From the NCBI GenBank assembly GCA_943787445.1, contig CALSML010000026.1, positions 1 through 64,000 of the forward strand: a stretch of DNA of 64,000 nt, read 5' to 3'. Positions 1 through 7,955 of this stretch are shown here, piece after piece. The notes beneath the pieces were generated by a model. That model was not told where the DNA came from. It was given only the letters and a program-made list of their open reading frames with translations, and did no database searches. The position numbers and the translations under genes are program-made. The stretch comes from an uncultured Alphaproteobacteria bacterium (lineage in GTDB: Bacteria; Pseudomonadota; Alphaproteobacteria; UBA6615). Position 1 is the stretch's first letter. Each line of letters starts with the position of its first letter.

Positions 1-467
1 CGATTGCAGGCGCTCGCGGGTCGGGCGGCGGTGGTGTCGGTCTTGAGCCACGGCTCGACCGAGGCGAGCTGGGCGTAGACGTGCTTCAGGTCCGGCACCA
101 GGTCCTTGACCACCGGCATGATGGGGCAGCGGATAGACGGCACGTCGCCCTTGCATCTCGTCGATGGCCTTGGTGCAGGCCAGCGTGTTGGTGCCGTCGA
201 TGTTCATCGCGCAGGACCCGCAAATCCCCTCGCGGCAGGAGCGCCGGAAGGTCAGGGTCGAGTCGATCTCGTTCTTGATCTTGATCAGCGCGTCCAGAAC
301 CATCGGGCCGCATTCGTCCATGTCGACTGAAGGTATCGAGCCTGCGGGTTCTCGTCGTCGTCCGGCGACCAGCGGTAGACCTTGAAGGTCCGCGGTCTTG
401 GCGTCGCCGGGTATGCCTTCTTGCCCGTCTTGACCTTGGAGTTCTTCGGCAGCGAGAATTCAGCCAT
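1..467 (-). CDS. sdhB: Succinate dehydrogenase iron-sulfur subunit (SdhB), 3' end beyond window, frameshifted
   Basis: Iron-sulfur subunit of respiratory complex II, carrying electrons from the SdhA flavin to the membrane quinone site. The start at 467 gives [17 protein letters not shown], then FKVYRW, typical of alphaproteobacterial SdhB. Further along, in other frames, one reads [20 protein letters not shown], the [2Fe-2S] cysteine cluster of the family. At least two indels separate these pieces (near 310 and 150), so no single ORF covers the gene. It is the last gene of the minus-strand sdhCDAB order, and the C-terminus with the other clusters lies partly off the window. The conserved motifs in all frames argue for sequence errors rather than decay. 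Confidence 0.9.
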
Positions 468-500
468 GGGTTTCTTCCTCTTATGCCGTCTGCCAGCGGC

Positions 501-2287
501 TTAGTAGACGCGCGCCTTGCGGCGCGATGTACTCGACCTCGTTGGTCAGGGTGTCAGTGTGCACGGGCGGTAGGTCGACGTCGCCTTGGTCTTCGATACC
601 AGGCCAGCGTATGCTTCATCCATTTCTCGTCGTCGCGATCCGGATAAGTCCTCGCGCGCATGGGCGCCGCGGCTTTCCTTGCGCGATTCGGCCGAGATCA
701 TGGTGACCGATCGCCTGGCCATCAGGTTGTCCAGCTCCAGCGTCTCCACCAGGTCCGAGTTCCAGATCAGCGAGCGGTCGTTGACCGACAGATCCTCGCA
801 TGCCCGAGGCATGCTCTGATCTTGCGTCACGCCTTCGTCCAGCAGCTCATCGGTGCGGAACACCGCGCAGTGATTTGCATGGCGCGCTGCATGTCGAGAC
901 GCGCGATTCGGCCGTCGCCGTATCGCCCTTGGCGTTGCGGAACGTGTCGAGCCGGGCGACCGCGTTGTCGCCGGCATCGCCGGGCAGTGGCTTTGCTGCT
1001 CGCCCTTGGGCACGGTCTCGGCCAGCGCGTAGGCCGGCCGCGCGGCCGAACACCACCAGATCGAGCAGCGAGTTGGAGCCCAGCCGGTTGGCGCCATGCA
1101 CCGAAACGCAGGCCGCCTCGCCGATCGCCATCAGGCCCGGGCAGACCGGTCCGGATCGCTCGGCGGTCGGGGCGAGCACCTCGCCGTGATAATTGGTCGG
1201 GATGCCGCCCATGTTGTAATGCACGGTCGGCAGCACCGGGATCGGCTCCTTGGTGACGTCGACGCCGGCGAAGATGCGTCGCGGTCTCGGAGATGCCCGG
1301 CAGCGCAGTTCGCCAGCACGTCCGGGTCCAGATGCTCGAGATGCAGAATGATGTGATCGCTGTTCGCGCCGACGCCGCGGCCTTCGCGGATCTCGATCGT
1401 CATCGAGCGGCTGACCACGTCGCGGACGCCAGATCCTTGGCGGTCGGCGCATAACGCTCCATGAAGCGTTCACCTTCGGAATTGGTGAGATAGCCGCCTT
1501 CGCCGCGCGCGCCCTCGGTGATCAGGCAGCCTGCGCCGTAAATGCCGGTCGGGTGGAACTGCACGAACTCCATATCCTGCAGCGGCAGGCCGGCGCGCGC
1601 ACCATGCCGTTGCCATCGCCGGTGCAGGTATGCGCCGAGGTGCAGGAGAAATAGGCGCGGCCATATCCGCCGGTCGCCAGCACCGTCTTGTGCGCCTGAA
1701 AGCGGTGCATGGTGCCGTCGTCCATGTTCCAGGCCATGACACGCCCGGCACTCGCCGTCTCGTCCATGATCAGGTCGATGGCGAAATACTCGATATAGAA
1801 TTCCGCGTGTTGCGCAGGCACTGCTGATAGAGCGTGTGCAGCATCGCGTGGCCGGTGCGGTCGGCCGCCGCGCAGGCGCGCTGGGCCGGTGCCTTCGCCG
1901 TAATCCGTGGTCATGGCCGCCGAACGGGCGCTGATAGATCTTGCCTTCTTCGGTGCGCGAGAAGGGCACGCCGTAATGCTCCAGCTCGATCACCGCCGGG
2001 ACGGCCTCGCGGCACATGTATTCGATGGCGTCCTGGTCGCCCAGCCAGTCCGAGCCCTTGACGGTGTCGTACATGTGCCAGCGCCAGTTCGTCCTCGCCC
2101 ATATTGCCGAGCGCGGCCGCGATCCCGCCCTGGGCGGCCACGGTGTGGAGCGGGTCGGAAAGACCTTGGTGATGCACGCGGTCTTCAGCCCTTCCAGGGT
2201 CATGCCCAGGGTGGCGCGCAGACCGGCGCCGCCGGCCCCGACCACGACGACGTCATAGGTATGATCGACGATCTCGTATGATTTCAT
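501..2287 (-). CDS. sdhA: Succinate dehydrogenase flavoprotein subunit (SdhA), multiply frameshifted
   Basis: Catalytic FAD subunit of complex II, oxidising succinate to fumarate. The ATG at 2287 gives [20 protein letters not shown] with the FAD dinucleotide-binding GxGxx[32 protein letters not shown] and an in-frame-shifted C-terminus ending in ARVY before the TAA at 501-503 identify the family. The span of about 1787 nt matches the usual 595-600 residues. At least six indels break it; one removes a C in the Arg-Ser-His stretch that normally precedes TVAAQGG. It lies just downstream of sdhD and 34 nt upstream of sdhB. The reading frame as given could not make a working enzyme, but conservation is full length. 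Confidence 0.92.
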
Positions 2288-2298
2288 GGTCTTGTATC

Positions 2299-2682
2299 CT
2301 ATAGGGCGAGCTTGAGCACGGAGAACACGGCACCGACGCCGAGTACTAGGAAGATGAATTTCATCGTGATGAGCCAGCAGAATTTCCAGCCCTCGTGATG
2401 GATGTAATCCTCGACGACCACCTGGACGCCGAGCGCGGCGTGATAGAGGGTCGCGACGACCATCAGGATCACGGCGATGGCCACCAGGGGTTGCGCCAAC
2501 CATTCCGCCGTTTCGGCGTGTCCGGCGCCGGCGAGGCCGGCCACCGAGGCGACGAACCAGAGGATCAGGGGAACCAGCGCGATGGCGGTCAGGCGCTGCA
2601 TCCACCAGTGATGGACGCCCTCCTTTGCGGAGCCCATGCCGCGCACTCGGCCGAGATCGGTTCGCATGCTCTTGTCACTCAT
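2299..2682 (-). CDS. sdhD: Succinate dehydrogenase membrane anchor subunit SdhD
   Basis: Hydrophobic membrane anchor of complex II, 127 residues, the usual size. Three membrane segments are visible at roughly residues 30-52, 63-85 and 100-122. The [20 protein letters not shown] segment is the conserved quinone- and haem-proximal region of alphaproteobacterial SdhD, and [17 protein letters not shown] carries the haem-ligand His of helix II. The frame is intact, unlike sdhA and sdhB downstream. It lies 18 nt after sdhC and 11 nt before sdhA on the minus strand, clearly one operon. Confidence 0.93.
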   Translation of the reverse strand: MSDKSMRTDLGRVRGMGSAKEGVHHWWMQRLTAIALVPLILWFVASVAGLAGAGHAETAEWLAQPLVAIAVILMVVATLYHAALGVQVVVEDYIHHEGWKFCWLITMKFIFLVLGVGAVFSVLKLAL

Positions 2683-2700
2683 ATCGGCATTCCTTCCCGG

Positions 2701-3084
2701 CTAGCCCGCGAGCCCGATGGCCCAGGCCACGGCTGTCAGCACAACGGAACCCGCGACGGTCGCCCAACCGGACTTGTAGGCGGTTTCAAGCTCGAAGCCA
2801 TAGCCGGCGTCCCAGAACAGATGCCGGATGCCGTTGCACAGATGAAAGAAAACCGCCCAGGAAAATCCCAAAAGGATCAGCAGGCCAAGCCAAGACCCCA
2901 TGATCCCCTGGACATAGACGAAGTAGTCGGGGCCCGCGCCGGCGGCGACAAGCCACCAGACCAGAACAATTGTCCCCACCGCCAGCGCGACACCCGTCGC
3001 CCGATGGGTAATCGACAGCACCGAGGTCAGCTGTGGCCGATAGACCTGCAGATGCGGGGAGAGCGGTCTGTTGTCGGTCGCCAT
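2701..3084 (-). CDS. sdhC: Succinate dehydrogenase cytochrome b556 subunit SdhC
   Basis: Cytochrome b subunit of complex II, 127 residues. The N-terminus RPLSPHLQVYRPQLTSVLSI with THRATGVAL is the classic SdhC signature, where His and Arg contact quinone. The HLCNGIRHLFWD segment supplies the haem-b His ligand. Three hydrophobic segments are predicted by eye at about residues 30-50, 65-85 and 105-125. It is the first gene of the minus-strand sdh operon, preceded by a good sigma-70-like promoter. The frame is intact. Confidence 0.94.
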   Translation of the reverse strand: MATDNRPLSPHLQVYRPQLTSVLSITHRATGVALAVGTIVLVWWLVAAGAGPDYFVYVQGIMGSWLGLLILLGFSWAVFFHLCNGIRHLFWDAGYGFELETAYKSGWATVAGSVVLTAVAWAIGLAG

Positions 3085-3198
3085 GAGACCCCCTGTCTGT
3101 AAAACAAAGATCGGAAGAAACCAGCCGATCTCGAAGCTTTGGTTACCATCTGCGTTCCGGCGGTCAGTTCTGCCAGACCAAGATGACGAAGAGGTTTG

Positions 3199-3227
3199 GA
3201 TGTAACCTGCCCGTACCGGTTCGTCAA
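3199..3227 (-). promoter_or_regulatory. Predicted promoter of the sdhCDAB operon
   Basis: On the minus strand TTGACG (3222-3227) is followed after 17 nt by TACATC (3199-3204), about 115 nt upstream of the sdhC start. Spacing and -35 are near consensus and the -10 is fair. Prediction by eye only. Confidence 0.45.
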
Positions 3228-3309
3228 TGTCACAGCGGGCCCAGGTCCTTGGATTTCAGGGAAATGTTTGACGAATTCTGATGTCCGGCCACGGCTCGCG
3301 CGGTCCGGA

Positions 3310-3358
3310 TGTGGAAAACCTGTGGAGGGATTGTGATCAGTGTCCCGAGTTTTGCACA
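3310..3358. promoter_or_regulatory. Two DnaA-box-like nonamers upstream of the structured RNA
   Basis: TTTTCCACA on the minus strand (3310-3318) and TTTTGCACA on the plus strand (3350-3358) both fit the relaxed DnaA-box pattern TTWTNCACA. They lie between the divergent sdhC promoter and the putative RNA gene. About four such matches are expected by chance in a window this size, so only their closeness and intergenic position make them worth noting. Confidence 0.25.
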
Positions 3359-3438
3359 GAAATCTCTCTTTCAGTCGTGATTGCGCGTTGCTCGCCGGTG
3401 CCCGGGCGGCCGAACATAATGGCGCATTTATTGGCGTG

Positions 3439-3468
3439 TTGACGTGTCTCTCGTCAGGCCGGAATCAC
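3439..3468 (+). promoter_or_regulatory. Weak candidate promoter for the structured RNA
   Basis: TTGACG at 3439-3444 is followed after 17-18 nt by GAATCA/AATCAC, a poor -10. Initiation near 3475 would place the first stable hairpin (3477-3504) right at the 5' end. Another possible -10, CATAAT at 3415-3420, has no good -35. The start of the RNA is therefore uncertain by about 50 nt. Confidence 0.22.
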
Positions 3469-3469
3469 C

Positions 3470-4281
3470 GTTCGTGGGGGTTCAGGCATTGCGGAGCGGA
3501 CCCCGAGGGGCCGCACCGGAGGATTGAGGCGGGACGCCGGATTCGAGTGAAGGCCGTAAGGTCATTGCATGAAGATGGGGGAAGTCAGCAGACGAACAGG
3601 GTTCTTCGGAACCACTCCCCTCGGTGGAGGTTCGTCACAACGTCCGGGTGTCCGATGCGGGAAACCGTGTTTGGGCAGGCCGGGCAAAGCCAGTTCATCT
3701 GCGCCGCGTCAGGCCGTCTTCGGACGACCGGATCGTGACAGGGTGAAACGGCGGGGAAGGTATCGTCACGCAGGTGGCGGTCGTTCTGGCAGGGTTTTCC
3801 GTTCGCGGAGGATGCTGTCGGTGAAACAGGCTTCGGCCTGATTTTGCAGGAATGTCCGTTGCGCTCTGCTCCAGGCTCTCGCCGGCCAGGAATTCAGAGA
3901 TGGCGCACCAGGATGAAAAGGCTGCCTCCGGGTGGCTGGATTGGAACGGGGTGGCACAGTGGCAGGACCGGACCTAAGGTTTCGGGTTCCTTCGGGAACG
4001 CGGACAGGGTGGTGGAAACACCGCCAAGTTCGGAAGTGACGTCGGATGGACCGTATCGGCCAGGGGTATGTTCCATCGGTGAAGCTGAACGAAGCTTTCG
4101 TTGGTAGATGCAAAGGGTCTGAAGCACCGGGGGCAACTCTGGCGCAGGAAGATCGGGAAGGCGTCAGGCGTTGAGGGCTCCGCGTCCATGCACCTGGCGC
4201 CTTCTGCTTTTCGGCTGCAAGTTCGGCGCAGGTTATACTGGACCACAAAAAAAGCCCGGTGCTTTGGCACCGGGCTTTTTG
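3470..4281 (+). ncRNA. Large structured non-coding RNA candidate (~0.8 kb), class not recognised
   Basis: No ORF here looks like protein, but the plus strand is full of hairpins with stable RNA tetraloops. C(UUCG)G loops cap perfect stems at 3600-3613, 3715-3726, 3827-3840 and 3986-3999; a G(UUCG)C loop caps a 7-bp stem at 3795-3812. GNRA loops cap 3552-3563 (GUAA), 3654-3671 (GAAA) and 4008-4025 (GAAA, 7 bp). Larger units: 3591-3597 pairs perfectly with 3630-3636 and encloses two hairpins (three-way junction); 3649-3653/3673-3677 and 3644-3647/3680-3683 extend the second GNRA hairpin; 4001-4005/4028-4032 stacks under the third; 4045-4050/4072-4077 and 4193-4201/4225-4232 (one bulge) form outer helices; 3477-3483/3498-3504 opens the RNA. 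An intrinsic terminator follows. RNase P, tmRNA, SRP, 6S and group II intron cores were looked for and not seen. Function unknown. Confidence 0.75.
4252..4280 (+). terminator. Strong intrinsic terminator, possibly bidirectional
   Basis: An 11-bp perfect stem (4252-4262 with 4267-4277) has a TTTG loop and is GC-rich, with five T on the plus strand and a seven-A run before it, which reads as U on the minus strand. It closes the structured RNA and insulates it from the pyridoxal kinase-like gene, whose start is 123 nt further on. Confidence 0.9.
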
Positions 4282-4403
4282 TCAGGCGTCAGAACCGGGC
4301 TCCGCATCCAGGCAAATGTATACTTCACGGGTATCAAGCCGGTTTCGCTTCGGTCAAACGAATTCTTGTGTACAGACGTGATTCCGTCGCATGAAGGTTG
4401 CCG

Positions 4404-5297
4404 ATGGTCGGAATTCTCTCAATCCAGTCGCACGTGGCTTTCGGTCATGTAGGCAATGCTGCGGTGGCATTTCCGCTGCAGACGCTCGGTCATGACGTTT
4501 GGACGGTGCCGACGGCCGTGCTCTCCAACCATGCAGGTTACCGGGAAACCAGCGGCGCGGTTTTACCAGTCGAAACGGTTCGCGATCTTCTCAACGGGTT
4601 GATCCCACGCGGAGTGGACGCGAGATGTGAGCTGATCCTGTCGGGATATCTAGGTTCTGTTCCCGTCGGGAGGGCTGTTCTGGAGACCGTGGCGCAGTTT
4701 CGTGCGACCCGCAGTGATGTCCGGTATTGTTGTGACCCGGTTATCGGGGATCGTGACAGCGGTGCGTATGTCGCCGATGGACTGTCCGAATTTTTTCGTG
4801 ATGTGGCACTTCCCGCGGCGAATATTCTGACCCCGAATCTCTTCGAACTCGAATGTCTGACAGATTGTACGCCTGGCGCGCTTGAAGGGGCGGCTCCCGG
4901 AGAGGTCATCCGTGCGGCCCGGCATCTGCTCGCGCGCATGCAGCCGGGTGGTTGTGTTCTGGTGACCAGCGCCGCAATGCCGGGTGGCTTGCCGGATCAC
5001 ATCGCCATGCTGGCGATCGAGCCTGAAACGGCATGGGGCGTGGAGACTTCACGCTATGGCTTCACGATACCGCCCCATGGCGCCGGGGACCTGGTTGCAG
5101 CCTTGTTTGCCGCGAATTATGTGCAAACTGGTGATGCGGCTACGGCGCTGGGGGATTGTGCCGCACGGCTGCATGGGGTTTTCGCCCAGACTGCCCGATG
5201 TGATGGTGCCGAACTTGAACTGGTCGCTGCGCGGACCGGAATTGTATCTCCGGATCAGAAATTCGAGGTCAGGTCCCTCGAACCCCGTGGCGCGTAA
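4404..5297 (+). CDS. pdxY: Pyridoxal kinase-like protein (PdxY/PdxK family)
   Basis: Ribokinase-superfamily kinase that phosphorylates pyridoxal to PLP in vitamin B6 salvage. The N-terminus MVGILSIQSHVAFGHVGNAA matches the IQSHVxxGHxGN start of PdxY. SNHAGY, SGYLGS, CDPVIGD, the LTPNLFELE segment and a C-terminal HGAGDLVAALF (catalytic Asp in GAGD) follow in the right order. Length is about 297 residues against about 287 usual. I prefer the ATG at 4404 over the TTG at 4398 because GAAGG lies six bases before it. It is a lone gene after the terminator of the structured RNA; LysE follows 94 nt later on the same strand. The symbol is by family similarity. Confidence 0.85.
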   Translation: MVGILSIQSHVAFGHVGNAAVAFPLQTLGHDVWTVPTAVLSNHAGYRETSGAVLPVETVRDLLNGLIPRGVDARCELILSGYLGSVPVGRAVLETVAQFRATRSDVRYCCDPVIGDRDSGAYVADGLSEFFRDVALPAANILTPNLFELECLTDCTPGALEGAAPGEVIRAARHLLARMQPGGCVLVTSAAMPGGLPDHIAMLAIEPETAWGVETSRYGFTIPPHGAGDLVAALFAANYVQTGDAATALGDCAARLHGVFAQTARCDGAELELVAARTGIVSPDQKFEVRSLEPRGA

Positions 5298-5391
5298 TTT
5301 GGCATGCGCGGGGAATCTGCTAAGAACGGGTGCAAGCTGGCTCGCGCGTGGGTGAGGGCAAAGTGAGTATAGGCAAACCAGCGGACAGTTC

Positions 5392-6066
5392 GTGACCGAC
5401 TACATTCTGATACAGGGCATCGTTTTTGGATTTTTCCTCGCCCTGCCGGTCGGGCCGGTCGGGGTGCTGTGCGTCCAGCGGACACTGGCTGAAGGTCGCA
5501 TGCATGGTCTCTTGTCGGGCCTTGGTGCGGCTTTTGGCGATGCCCTGTTCGGGGCTGTTGCGGCCTTCGGCATCAGCGCGGTCAAGGACTGGCTCGAAGC
5601 CCATCAGGAGGACCTGCGCATTGTTGGCGGCGTCATTCTTCTGGTTCTCGCCGCGCGGACGCTCTTGGGAAAAAGCGGTCACACCCTGCGAAGCTCGAAA
5701 CATGACGTCAATGAAAACCGGGTGGTCACTCATTCCCTGGTCAAGGATTTTGTCTCGACCTTCATGCTGGCAGTGACGAACCCGATCACCCTGATTGCCT
5801 TTGCCGGTCTGCTGGCGACGTTGGGCATCACAGAGGCCGGCGCTTCGGTTGGCAATGCCTCGATCCTCGTGGTGGGTGTGTTTGCGGGTTCGGCAGTCTG
5901 GTGGATTGCGATTTCGACCACCGCGGGCATTTTGCGACCTTTTGTCGATGGAACCTATCAGGCCTGGATGAACCGGGTTTCGGCGATGATCCTGCTTGGC
6001 TTCGGAATCTATGCGTTGCTGAGCGGTTTCGGGTTCACGCCCTTTATCTACAACCTGTTCGGTTAG
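5392..6066 (+). CDS. LysE family amino-acid exporter
   Basis: Inner-membrane translocator of the LysE/RhtB family, 224 residues with about six hydrophobic segments. The N-terminal FFLALPVGPVGVLCVQRTLA is the family hallmark (GPVG..C..R..), and FGDALFGAVAAFG and TNPITLIAFAGL are the usual second and fourth conserved blocks. It starts at GTG 5392. It ends convergently with the cupin gene, sharing four bases. Substrate is unknown; the family exports amino acids or small metabolites. Confidence 0.85.
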   Translation: MTDYILIQGIVFGFFLALPVGPVGVLCVQRTLAEGRMHGLLSGLGAAFGDALFGAVAAFGISAVKDWLEAHQEDLRIVGGVILLVLAARTLLGKSGHTLRSSKHDVNENRVVTHSLVKDFVSTFMLAVTNPITLIAFAGLLATLGITEAGASVGNASILVVGVFAGSAVWWIAISTTAGILRPFVDGTYQAWMNRVSAMILLGFGIYALLSGFGFTPFIYNLFG

Positions 6067-6503
6067 GCCGTTTCCGGCGCCCAGCCTGCGGGTGCGAGCT
6101 CCCAATATTTGAATTCAAACGCCGGCGATACGGTGCAGCCAACAAGGGTCCAGTTGCCGCGTGACACGGCCATTTGCCAGTGATTCGCCGGGATTGCTGC
6201 CTGCGGTCTCTGGCCGGCACCAAGGTCATTACCCAGTTCGATCGTGTGCGCCCGACCGTTGGGTGCGGCCGTCGAGAGCGCAAGAGGTGCCCTGCCATAC
6301 CAGTGCCAGATTTCGGCGGTGTCGATCACCCGGTGCCAGGCCGAAACTTCTCCGGCCGGCAGCAGATAGTAGATTGCCGAACAGGCACCGCGATGGGAGG
6401 CATCTCCATCACGGAAGGTCTCGATATAGTGACCCCCTTCCGGGTGAGGTTGCATGCCCAGCAGTCTGACCACGTCATCCGCGGAGAACCCCTCCAACGT
6501 CAC
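6063..6503 (-). CDS. Cupin_5 / DUF985 protein
   Basis: Small single-domain cupin, 146 residues. The N-terminus carries LGMQPHPEGGHYIETFRD, the diagnostic DUF985 motif (HPEGG), followed by AIYYLLPAGEVSAWHRV and EIWHWYGRAPL, which form the cupin barrel with its metal-binding histidines. The reaction is not established for the family. The GTG start at 6503 overlaps the stop of the upstream GST gene by four bases, so translation is probably coupled. Confidence 0.85.
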   Translation of the reverse strand: MTLEGFSADDVVRLLGMQPHPEGGHYIETFRDGDASHRGACSAIYYLLPAGEVSAWHRVIDTAEIWHWYGRAPLALSTAAPNGRAHTIELGNDLGAGQRPQAAIPANHWQMAVSRGNWTLVGCTVSPAFEFKYWELAPAGWAPETA

Positions 6504-7108
6504 CCCTGGGCCTCAGGATCGGTCCCGGTCATGGAACTGCGTTGCGCGAAGGTCGCATACCATGTCGCGAGTTTGGGATGGGATGCACGCCAGTCGATTT
6601 CGGCGAAACGGAAGTCGCGATAACCGAGGGCACAGGCAACAGCAATCTGGCCGATGGTCACGGGGTCATCGAGATCAGATATCTCGCTCTCCAACTGGTT
6701 CAGCGCTTCGTCAACGGAGAGTTCCTGCCGGTCGACCAGTTTCTGTGCCACGGTATCGCCTTCATGGAACATGCCTTCCATGCGAATGAGCACGGAGGCG
6801 TCGAGAATGCCGTCCGCTGCGGCCAGCTGCCGAAGTGCGGTCCAGCGATCGGGTCCGGTAGCGGGATAAACCCTAGTGTCGCCCTGAGCGTCGAGATATT
6901 CGCAGACCACATTCGACTGATAGAGCGCAGGACCATCATCGCGGAGCAGGGCCGGGACCTTGCCGACCGGGTTAACGTCGCGATACCCGTTCGGGTCGGC
7001 CCAGGGGTTGATTTCTTCCATTTCGATCCTGTCCGCCAGACCGGTTTCGATGACTGTTGCACGTGCCTTGCGGGCATAGGGAGAGGCGCCGGAATAAATC
7101 AGTTTCAT
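6500..7108 (-). CDS. Glutathione S-transferase family protein
   Basis: 202 residues with a thioredoxin-fold N-domain. LIYSGASPYARKARATVIE has the S-P-Y-(A)-R-K segment seen in GSTs where Ser contacts glutathione, and NPVGKVPALLRDDG with LYQSNVVCEYLD contains the cis-Pro and the E-S/Q-N glutathione gamma-glutamyl contact. An all-alpha C-domain follows with the N-cap segment VTIGQIAVACAL. Substrate unknown. Transcribed with the cupin; divergent from the methyltransferase at 7206. Confidence 0.87.
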   Translation of the reverse strand: MKLIYSGASPYARKARATVIETGLADRIEMEEINPWADPNGYRDVNPVGKVPALLRDDGPALYQSNVVCEYLDAQGDTRVYPATGPDRWTALRQLAAADGILDASVLIRMEGMFHEGDTVAQKLVDRQELSVDEALNQLESEISDLDDPVTIGQIAVACALGYRDFRFAEIDWRASHPKLATWYATFAQRSSMTGTDPEAQG

Positions 7109-7205
7109 CAGAAGTCCTTTCGGTCGTTTGGCTGCGACCTGAGCTTGGGTTGCGGTGAGTATATGGTGCCGTATCGTCCTTCGTCACCTGTGGTAACGTC
7201 CACAG

Positions 7206-7955
7206 ATGTCGCTCGATGTTGTCGATATTCGCGATTTTTACGCGACCAGTCTGGGGATCGCCGCGCGCCGTATGGTCCGCCGTCAGTTGCGTGCCTTGTG
7301 GCCGGATGTGTCCGGGATGACTGTTCTCGGTTTTGGCTATGCCACACCCTATTTGCACACCTTCATGAATGAAGCAGACCGGGTCTGCGCCGTCATGCCG
7401 AACCGGATGGGGGTGTTGCCATGGCCCGACCGGACAGCCGGCGAACAAAACCTCGCCATGGTTGCGCGCGAGGATGAAATCCCCCTGCCGGACCTCTCGG
7501 TCAACCGTATACTGATGGTACATGGTCTCGAATCCACGGAGAATGCCCGACAATTGTTGCGCGAAATGTGGCGGGTGCTGTCGGATGGTGGTCGTCTGAT
7601 TGTCGTGGTCCCCAATCGGCGTTCGATCTGGGCGCGTGGGGATCACACGCCCTATGGGCATGGGCATCCGTATTCGATGGAGCAGCTCAACCGCATTCTA
7701 CGCCAATCCATGTTCACGCCGGTGCATGAGCATCGCGCATTGTTTTTCCCGCCCTCCCGGCGACGGTTTTGGCTGACAGCTGCGCCTGCATGGGAACGAC
7801 TGGGCGAACGGTGGTTCAGCCCGTTGGGTGGGGTCGCGATCGTGGAGGCTACGAAGCAAATCTACGGCGGCGAAGTGGCAGGTCAGAAACAGCGCCGGCA
7901 CGCCTATGCGCAGGCACCGGCCGGGCAGGTCGTGCGCGAATCTATTTCCGGGTGA
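7206..7955 (+). CDS. SAM-dependent methyltransferase (class I)
   Basis: 249 residues of Rossmann methyltransferase type. The SAM-binding region is TVLGFGYATPYL (motif I-like), followed by LSVNRILMVHGLE and the MWRVLSDGGRLIVVVPNRR block typical of Methyltransf_11. It is divergent from the GST gene and its end overlaps metW by 14 bp in convergent orientation. In related genomes such a gene often sits next to a glyoxalase II gene, but none is present here. Substrate unknown. Confidence 0.82.
   Translation: MSLDVVDIRDFYATSLGIAARRMVRRQLRALWPDVSGMTVLGFGYATPYLHTFMNEADRVCAVMPNRMGVLPWPDRTAGEQNLAMVAREDEIPLPDLSVNRILMVHGLESTENARQLLREMWRVLSDGGRLIVVVPNRRSIWARGDHTPYGHGHPYSMEQLNRILRQSMFTPVHEHRALFFPPSRRRFWLTAAPAWERLGERWFSPLGGVAIVEATKQIYGGEVAGQKQRRHAYAQAPAGQVVRESISG

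Noticed and set aside
660-1256. Plus-strand ORFs across sdhA and sdhB
   Set aside because: Shadows of the high-GC minus-strand genes, Arg/Pro-rich with no domains.
3730-3780. RNase P-like phrase AGGGTGAAACGGCGGGG
   Set aside because: Resembles the P10-P11 consensus, but the obligatory GAGGAAAGTCC and ACAGAAA cores are absent and the order of helices does not fit.
3340-4248. Several ORFs of 87-160 residues in the sdhC-pdxY gap
   Set aside because: Composition is Arg/Gly/Ser-rich without domains, in several overlapping frames on both strands, and the underlying DNA is explained by RNA stems.
3470-4281. tmRNA (permuted, alphaproteobacterial) or group II intron
   Set aside because: No tag-peptide frame and no T-arm/CCA piece were found, and there is no domain V motif.
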